Translations under genes and position numbers: made by a program | From: Chloroflexota bacterium | GTDB taxonomy: Bacteria > Chloroflexota > Dehalococcoidia > SM23-28-2 > RBG-16-64-32 | NCBI GenBank assembly: GCA_022560365.1 | Contig: JADFTG010000027.1 | Coordinates: 1 to 9,429, forward strand | Direction: 5' to 3' | DNA: 9,429 bases | The notes under the pieces: model-generated | What the model was told of the DNA's origin: nothing | The model's database searches: none | The model's input: the letters and a program-made list of their open reading frames with translations, nothing else | Part shown: positions 6,117 to 9,429 of the stretch, piece after piece | How the letters are laid out: each line of letters begins with the position of its first letter | How positions within the stretch are numbered: the first letter of the stretch is position 1

Positions 6117-6150
6117 CGGGACGAGACACGGGTTCTCAGGACGGGCGGGA
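6106..6150. repeat. Imperfect 16-bp direct repeat across the plsX stop codon
   Basis: CTCAGGACGAGCGGGA at 6106-6121 recurs as CTCAGGACGGGCGGGA at 6135-6150, with 15 of 16 bases identical and 29 bases between starts. The second copy contains the plsX stop codon (TCA at 6136-6138 on the plus strand) and its last four sense codons, while the first copy is the right part of the adjacent hairpin. GAGAACC (6100-6106) and GGTTCTC (6131-6137) are also inverted copies. The terminus of plsX may have been rewritten by a repeat insertion. Confidence 0.5.
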
Positions 6151-7170
6151 AGCTACGTCGGCCTCGGCCTTCACCGGGACCGTCTGGCGGATCGCCTCCA
6201 GCATGCCTGACCGCGCGGACTCCGCCGCCACCCTCAGCGCGCTCGATATCGCCTTGGCGTCGCTGCGTCCGTGGCCGATGAATACGAGCCCGTTCACGCC
6301 CAGCAGCGGGCCGGCGCCGTACTCGCGGTAGTCTGTCTTCTTTCGTACTTTGCCGAACGCGGGCAGAAGCAGCACACCGGCCGCCATGTACCAGGGGCGG
6401 CTCTTGATCGCGCTCCGGATCTCGCCCATCACGTATTCGGCCATCCCCTCCATCGTCTTGACGACGACGTTGCCCGTGAAGCCATCCGTCACGATGACGT
6501 CGGCCGCAGCGAACGGCAAGTCGCGCCCCTCGACGTTGCCGATGAAGTTGAGCGGGCTGGCCTTCAGCAGGTCGTACGCCTCCTGCGTGAGGGTGTTGCC
6601 CTTCCCTTCCTCCTCGCCGATGTTGAGCAACGCCACGGTGGGGTTGTCGCGCTTCCAGACGCGTTCCATGTAGGCCGCCGCCATCTGCGCCCACTGCAGC
6701 ATGTACGAGGGCCGCGCGTCGGCGTTCGCGCCCACGTCCAGCAGCAGGGCGAGCTTGCCGGAAAGCGGCATCAGCGCCGCGATCGACGGCCGTTCGATGC
6801 CGCGGACGCGGCCGATGTACATGATCGCACCCGCCATGATCGCGCCCGTGTTGCCGGCGGAAACGAAGGCGTCTGCTCCGCCGCTCTTGACCAGCTTGAG
6901 GCCGACGACGATCGACGACTCCTTCTTCCGCCGCGCCGCCTGCGCCGGCGCTTCCTGCATGTCGATCACTTCCGGCGCGTGCACAACCGCGATGTTCTCG
7001 GGACGCGAGCCGTGCTTCGCGAGTTCGGCCTCCAGCACCTCCTGCGGGCCGACGAGTGCGACGCGCACACCGAAGTCGCGCGCGGCCTGCACCGCACCGA
7101 GGACGATCTCGCCCGGGGCGTCGTCACCGCCCATGGCGTCAAGGGCGACTATCGGGTCAGAGGTGGTCAT
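6136..7170 (-). CDS. plsX: Phosphate acyltransferase PlsX
   Basis: The 344-residue protein is typical of PlsX, the peripheral-membrane enzyme that converts acyl-ACP and phosphate to acyl-phosphate for PlsY, starting phosphatidic acid synthesis. Recognised blocks are VALDAMGGDDAPGE (8-21), SAGNTGAIMAGA (104-115), LDVGANADARP (144-154), LLNIGEEEGKG (181-191), VTDGFTGNVVVKTMEG (227-242), YGAGPLLGVNG (284-294) and HGRSDAKAI (300-308). The last residues, about 333-344, form a loose tail beyond the conserved domain and are encoded partly in a repeat. The usual neighbours rpmF, fabD and fabH are absent; instead an M20 amidohydrolase lies 17-18 bases upstream on the same strand, so the two probably share a transcript. 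The ATG has no good ribosome site (AGG directly abuts it), suggesting coupling to the upstream gene. Confidence 0.96.
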   Translation of the reverse strand: MTTSDPIVALDAMGGDDAPGEIVLGAVQAARDFGVRVALVGPQEVLEAELAKHGSRPENIAVVHAPEVIDMQEAPAQAARRKKESSIVVGLKLVKSGGADAFVSAGNTGAIMAGAIMYIGRVRGIERPSIAALMPLSGKLALLLDVGANADARPSYMLQWAQMAAAYMERVWKRDNPTVALLNIGEEEGKGNTLTQEAYDLLKASPLNFIGNVEGRDLPFAAADVIVTDGFTGNVVVKTMEGMAEYVMGEIRSAIKSRPWYMAAGVLLLPAFGKVRKKTDYREYGAGPLLGVNGLVFIGHGRSDAKAISSALRVAAESARSGMLEAIRQTVPVKAEADVASRPS

Positions 7171-7188
7171 CCTGGCATCGCTGGGGGC

Positions 7189-8415
7189 CTATCCCGCGCT
7201 ATCGGACGGACGTCCGCCCGTCTGGGCGAACTCGTCCTTCATACGTTTGAGTAGATCCGGGTTGAGGAGCACGTCGATGCCCGTCATCGCCAGCGCCTTG
7301 GCACCGTCCAGCAAACCCGCGTGGCCCGACTCGCTCCTGGCAAGCTCGCGGAACTCCTCCGTGTGGATCGGTACGTCGGGCGGCGCGATCGAGATCGCCG
7401 GGTGGATGCCGGGCACGACCTGGCTGACGTTGCCCATGTCGGTCGAGCCCATGGAGCGCTTCGACTCCGGCATCACCGTCGTCCGCCCGAGGCCCTCGAC
7501 GTTGTCGCGATAGGCCTCGGCGAGCGCCATGTTCGTGCGCATCGTCTTGTAGCGGGACTCCTCGCCCCACTTGTAAATGAGCTGGCAGCCGGTGGCCTGG
7601 GCAGCGCCCTCGAAGCAAGCGAGCACCTTCGGCTTAAGCACCTCGTCCATGTACTCGTCTTCCTCGGTGCGGATGAGGAGCTTCGCCTTGGTGAAGGAAG
7701 GGATCACGTTCACGGCCTGTCCGCCCTCTGTGATGATGCCGTGGACGCGGGCGGAGTCTCGGATCTGCTGACGCATGAGGCCAAGGTTCGAGAATGCGGC
7801 GACCATCGCGTCGAGAGCGTTCAAGCCGGCCTCTGGACGAGCGGCCGCGTGCGCTTCCTTGCCCCGGAACTCGATCTCCAGCTCGAGGCAGGCGAGGGCA
7901 TAGGCCACGAAAGTGTTCCGGTTGCCCGGGTGCACCATCATCGCGCAGTCGAGGCCCTCGAAGGCGCCGCGGGCGACCATGTACACCTTGCCGCCGGCCG
8001 CTTCCTCGGCGGGCGTGCCGATCACGAGCACGGTGCCACCACCGTCTTCCTGCAGCAGGCTCTTGAGCGCGATGCCGGCCGCCGCCGCCGCCGTGCCGAT
8101 GATGTTATGTCCGCAGCCGTGGCCGACGCCCGGCAGCGCATCGTATTCGGCCACGAAGGCGATTCGCGGTTCGCCGCTCCCGTACGTGGCGCGGAACGCC
8201 GTATCGATCTCGCAGATGCCGCGTTCGAGGGCGAAGCCCTGCGCCTCCAGGAAGTCCGCGAGCATGGCGGAAGACTTATGCTCCTGGAACGCGATCTCGG
8301 GCGTCGCGTGGATCCGCAGCGAAAGGTCGATCAGCTCCTGCTTTCGCCGTTCGATCTCGTCTGACGCCCGCTGCTTGATTGCGGGTGCATTCTCGCTGAC
8401 CCGTTGCTCGCTCAC
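7189..8415 (-). CDS. M20-family metallo-amidohydrolase (AbgB / PM20D2-like)
   Basis: The protein has 408 residues from the GTG at 8415, which has AGGAG five bases upstream. The reading frame stays open further to 8916, but that part is antisense to apt and has no family similarity. The zinc-site motifs of M20 peptidases are present: GHGCGHN (98-104, Cys101/His103), the catalytic Glu pair PAEEAAGGK (135-143), MVHPGNR (160-166) with His162, the lid-domain GKEAHAAARPEAGLNALDA (185-203), and PIHTEEF (349-355) with His351. The Cys in GCGH and the His-containing lid place it in the M20D amidohydrolase branch (aminoacylase, AbgB, PM20D2). It likely hydrolyses an N-acyl or dipeptide-like amide; the substrate is not readable. 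No signal peptide is seen, so it is cytoplasmic. plsX follows in the same direction. It diverges from apt. Confidence 0.88.
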   Translation of the reverse strand: MSEQRVSENAPAIKQRASDEIERRKQELIDLSLRIHATPEIAFQEHKSSAMLADFLEAQGFALERGICEIDTAFRATYGSGEPRIAFVAEYDALPGVGHGCGHNIIGTAAAAAGIALKSLLQEDGGGTVLVIGTPAEEAAGGKVYMVARGAFEGLDCAMMVHPGNRNTFVAYALACLELEIEFRGKEAHAAARPEAGLNALDAMVAAFSNLGLMRQQIRDSARVHGIITEGGQAVNVIPSFTKAKLLIRTEEDEYMDEVLKPKVLACFEGAAQATGCQLIYKWGEESRYKTMRTNMALAEAYRDNVEGLGRTTVMPESKRSMGSTDMGNVSQVVPGIHPAISIAPPDVPIHTEEFRELARSESGHAGLLDGAKALAMTGIDVLLNPDLLKRMKDEFAQTGGRPSDSAG

Positions 8416-8435
8416 GAAGTCTCCTCTCTGACGGG

Positions 8436-8441
8436 ATTCTA
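8436..8441 (-). promoter_or_regulatory. Candidate -10 box of the M20-plsX transcript
   Basis: TAGAAT on the minus strand lies 20 bases before the GTG at 8415, within GCGTTAGAAT. Initiation near 8429 leaves a short leader that contains the AGGAG ribosome site. The matching -35 region is poor. The GCGTTAG portion is repeated on the opposite strand in the apt promoter. Confidence 0.4.
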
Positions 8442-8451
8442 ACGCAGGACG

Positions 8452-8480
8452 TGGACTGAGACATACACAGGCGTTAGTCT
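8452..8480 (+). promoter_or_regulatory. Promoter candidate for apt
   Basis: TGGACT (8452-8457), 17 bases, then TAGTCT (8475-8480) within GCGTTAGTCT. Transcription would begin about 3 bases before the apt ATG at 8491, giving an almost leaderless message, in line with the lack of a Shine-Dalgarno sequence there. Confidence 0.4.
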
Positions 8481-8490
8481 TACGCTCCGG

Positions 8491-9006
8491 ATGGACCTCA
8501 AGCAGTTTATTCGCGACGTGCCGGACTTCCCACAGCCCGGCATCCTCTATCGCGATATCACGCCGCTCCTCAAGGATCCTGGGGCGATGCGGCACGTCGT
8601 GGACGCGTTCACGGAGAGATACCGCGACGCCAAGCTGACGGCGGTCGTCTCGATCGAGTCTCGCGGCTTCCTCTTCGGCGCACCGCTGGCGTACAACCTG
8701 GAGCTGCCGCTGGTGCCGGTGCGCAAGCCGGGCAAGCTGCCGGCCCGCCGCATGAGCGTCGAGTACCAGCTGGAGTACGGAACCGGCTCGCTCGACATCC
8801 ACGAAGATGCGCTGACCAAAGACGATCTGGTCGTGATCGTCGACGACCTGCTGGCGACGGGCGGCACGGCGGTGGCCGCAGCCAAGCTCGTCGAACTGCT
8901 CGGCGGGCGCGTGCACAGCCTCGCCTTCCTGGTGGAGCTGGACTTCCTCAGCGGCCGCTCACGCCTCGAAGACTACGACGTCTTCTCGCTCGTCAACTAC
9001 GAGTGA
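8491..9006 (+). CDS. apt: Adenine phosphoribosyltransferase
   Basis: The 171 residues match the normal Apt length. The enzyme converts adenine and PRPP to AMP and pyrophosphate in the cytoplasm. Motifs are the N-terminal IRDVPDFPQPGILYRDITPLL (7-27), ESRGFLFGAPLA (56-67), the flexible-loop block VRKPGKLP (77-84) with EYQLEYG (91-97), and the PRPP-binding VVIVDDLLATGGTA (114-127). These distinguish Apt from other type I phosphoribosyltransferases such as Xpt or Hpt. The start is the ATG at 8491; there is no Shine-Dalgarno sequence. It stands next to the riboswitch-controlled mtnA. Methylthioadenosine phosphorylase releases both adenine (for Apt) and methylthioribose-1-phosphate (for MtnA), so the pair fits a salvage neighbourhood, although mtnA has its own promoter. 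Confidence 0.95.
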   Translation: MDLKQFIRDVPDFPQPGILYRDITPLLKDPGAMRHVVDAFTERYRDAKLTAVVSIESRGFLFGAPLAYNLELPLVPVRKPGKLPARRMSVEYQLEYGTGSLDIHEDALTKDDLVVIVDDLLATGGTAVAAAKLVELLGGRVHSLAFLVELDFLSGRSRLEDYDVFSLVNYE

Positions 9007-9023
9007 CGGCAGCCGATTTTTCC

Positions 9024-9053
9024 TTGACACCTGCTCGACGCGACCGATACCAT
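9024..9053 (+). promoter_or_regulatory. Promoter of the SAM riboswitch-mtnA transcript
   Basis: A perfect -35 TTGACA (9024-9029), 18 bases, then TACCAT (9048-9053). The start would be near 9060, about 18 bases before the riboswitch P1 helix. Hexamers and spacing are identical to those proposed for trxA. Confidence 0.65.
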
Positions 9054-9077
9054 CAACTACGCACAATCGAATAGAAA

Positions 9078-9183
9078 CACTCTCATCGAGAGCGGTGGAG
9101 GGAACGACCCTTGGAAGCCCGGCAACCGATCCTCGGACACGGTGCCAACTCCGATTCGCCCACGGGCGAATGAGATGAGAGTG
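9078..9183 (+). ncRNA. SAM-I (S-box) riboswitch aptamer
   Basis: This RNA element binds S-adenosylmethionine and turns off the gene behind it. Helix P1 is a perfect 10-bp pairing of CACTCTCATC (9078-9087) with GATGAGAGTG (9174-9183). Between the arms come the conserved S-box elements in order: GAGCGGTGGAGGGA (9089-9102), the kink-turn and P2 region ending in CCCGGCAACC (9118-9127), GGTGCCAACTCC (9141-9152) and a P4 hairpin ATTCGCC/GGCGAAT (9154-9160 with 9165-9171). All core blocks are intact, so it should be functional. It precedes mtnA, a known kind of S-box target. Confidence 0.95.
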
Positions 9184-9192
9184 AAGTATGAG

Positions 9193-9218
9193 ACTTCTCC
9201 GCCGCGAGAAGTTTTTTT
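9193..9218 (+). terminator. Intrinsic terminator, the expression platform of the SAM riboswitch
   Basis: ACTTCTC (9193-9199) pairs with GAGAAGT (9206-9212) around a six-base loop, followed by seven T (9212-9218). GAAGT at 9183-9187 can instead pair with ACTTC at 9193-9197, and this antiterminator can extend only if the P1 3' arm is free. With SAM bound, P1 holds that arm, the terminator forms and transcription stops just before mtnA. Confidence 0.88.
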
Positions 9219-9429
9219 ATGCCCACGAACTTAAGGAGTATCGCGCTGCAAGACCTGTTCCTGCCCATCGAATGGCTTGACGAAGGCAAGGTGCGGTTTC
9301 TCGACCAAACACTCCTGCCGCAGGAAGAGACCTGGGTCGAGACCGCCGACTACCGGGTCGTCGCCGAGGCGATCCGCCGCCTGCAACTGCGCGGCGCGCC
9401 TCTGATCGGCGTCTCGGCTGCCTACGGAC
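9219..9429 (+). CDS. mtnA: S-methyl-5-thioribose-1-phosphate isomerase, 5' part
   Basis: The gene runs off the right edge; 70 complete codons are visible. MtnA converts methylthioribose-1-phosphate to methylthioribulose-1-phosphate in the methionine salvage pathway. Diagnostic features are [20 protein letters not shown] (residues 15-34 from the ATG at 9219) and the substrate-phosphate region [17 protein letters not shown], matching the family's VRGAPAIG..AAYG. The related eIF2B-type family is less likely because of the WxxGxxxxLDQ start. The only ATG, at 9219, directly follows the terminator T-run, and its best ribosome site (GAGAAG) is in the terminator stem. A better AAGGAG (9233-9238) precedes a CTG at 9246, which would give an N-terminus closer to family length. 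The true start is therefore uncertain. SAM represses it through the upstream riboswitch. Confidence 0.9.
   Translation, partial: MPTNLRSIALQDLFLPIEWLDEGKVRFLDQTLLPQEETWVETADYRVVAEAIRRLQLRGAPLIGVSAAYG

Noticed and set aside
6271..8364. Long plus-strand open frames opposite plsX and the M20 gene
   Set aside because: They are products of GC-rich third positions on the opposite strand, lacking motifs, ribosome sites and plausible composition.
8416..8916. 5' extension of the M20 frame by 167 codons
   Set aside because: It lies antisense to most of apt, shows no M20 similarity, and the GTG at 8415 has a proper AGGAG site and family-like N-terminus.
1..9429. tRNA or rRNA genes, CRISPR arrays, insertion sequences or integrase genes
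   Set aside because: None was seen on either strand; no regularly spaced repeats or transposase-like frames are present.

Overview
The window is a compact, GC-rich piece of a bacterial chromosome (most sampled lines are about 63-72% G+C). Promoter-like hexamers of the housekeeping sigma-70 type, several short or absent 5' leaders, and a SAM-I riboswitch in front of a methionine-salvage gene suggest a free-living bacterium, perhaps of the Chloroflexota or a related high-GC phylum. That placement is a guess, because no rRNA or other marker gene is present.

Layout. (1) Positions 1-98 hold the 3' end of a copper-binding cupredoxin gene (+). It converges on an ABC-F ATPase gene (118-1770, -). (2) Divergent from the ABC-F gene is an intact two-gene DarTG toxin-antitoxin/phage-defence cassette: darT, a DNA ADP-ribosyltransferase (1847-2491, +), and darG, a macro-domain antitoxin (2502-3539, +). 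It is visibly less GC-rich (about 55%) than its neighbours and looks like an inserted accessory module. (3) Converging on darG is a thioredoxin operon read leftwards, trxA (4536-4862) then trxB (3558-4535), with the trxA stop directly abutting the trxB start. It diverges from a CsoR-family repressor gene (4942-5259, +). A perfect CsoR-type inverted repeat (4920-4938) sits between them and overlaps promoter elements for both directions. (4) A TetR-family regulator (5355-5975, +) follows with its own consensus -10 box and a near-palindromic operator candidate. (5) A 160-base convergent gap holding a hairpin repeat separates tetR from a leftward pair: an M20 amidohydrolase (7189-8415) followed after 17-18 bases by plsX (6136-7170), a phospholipid-synthesis gene. 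(6) Rightwards from 8491 lie apt (adenine phosphoribosyltransferase), a strong promoter, a complete SAM-I riboswitch with its terminator (9078-9218), and the 5' end of mtnA (methylthioribose-1-phosphate isomerase), which runs off the window.

How the genes fit together. TrxA and TrxB form the NADPH-thioredoxin reductase couple; the sequence suggests that the CsoR-family sensor controls them together with itself. Apt and MtnA handle the two products of methylthioadenosine phosphorolysis, adenine and methylthioribose-1-phosphate, so the right end looks like a SAM/methionine salvage neighbourhood regulated by SAM. DarT modifies DNA and DarG both reverses and blocks this. No known system here is missing essential residues. 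The most unusual points are the CsoR-thioredoxin regulatory arrangement, the unequal translation signals of darT and darG, and the start of mtnA embedded in the riboswitch terminator.
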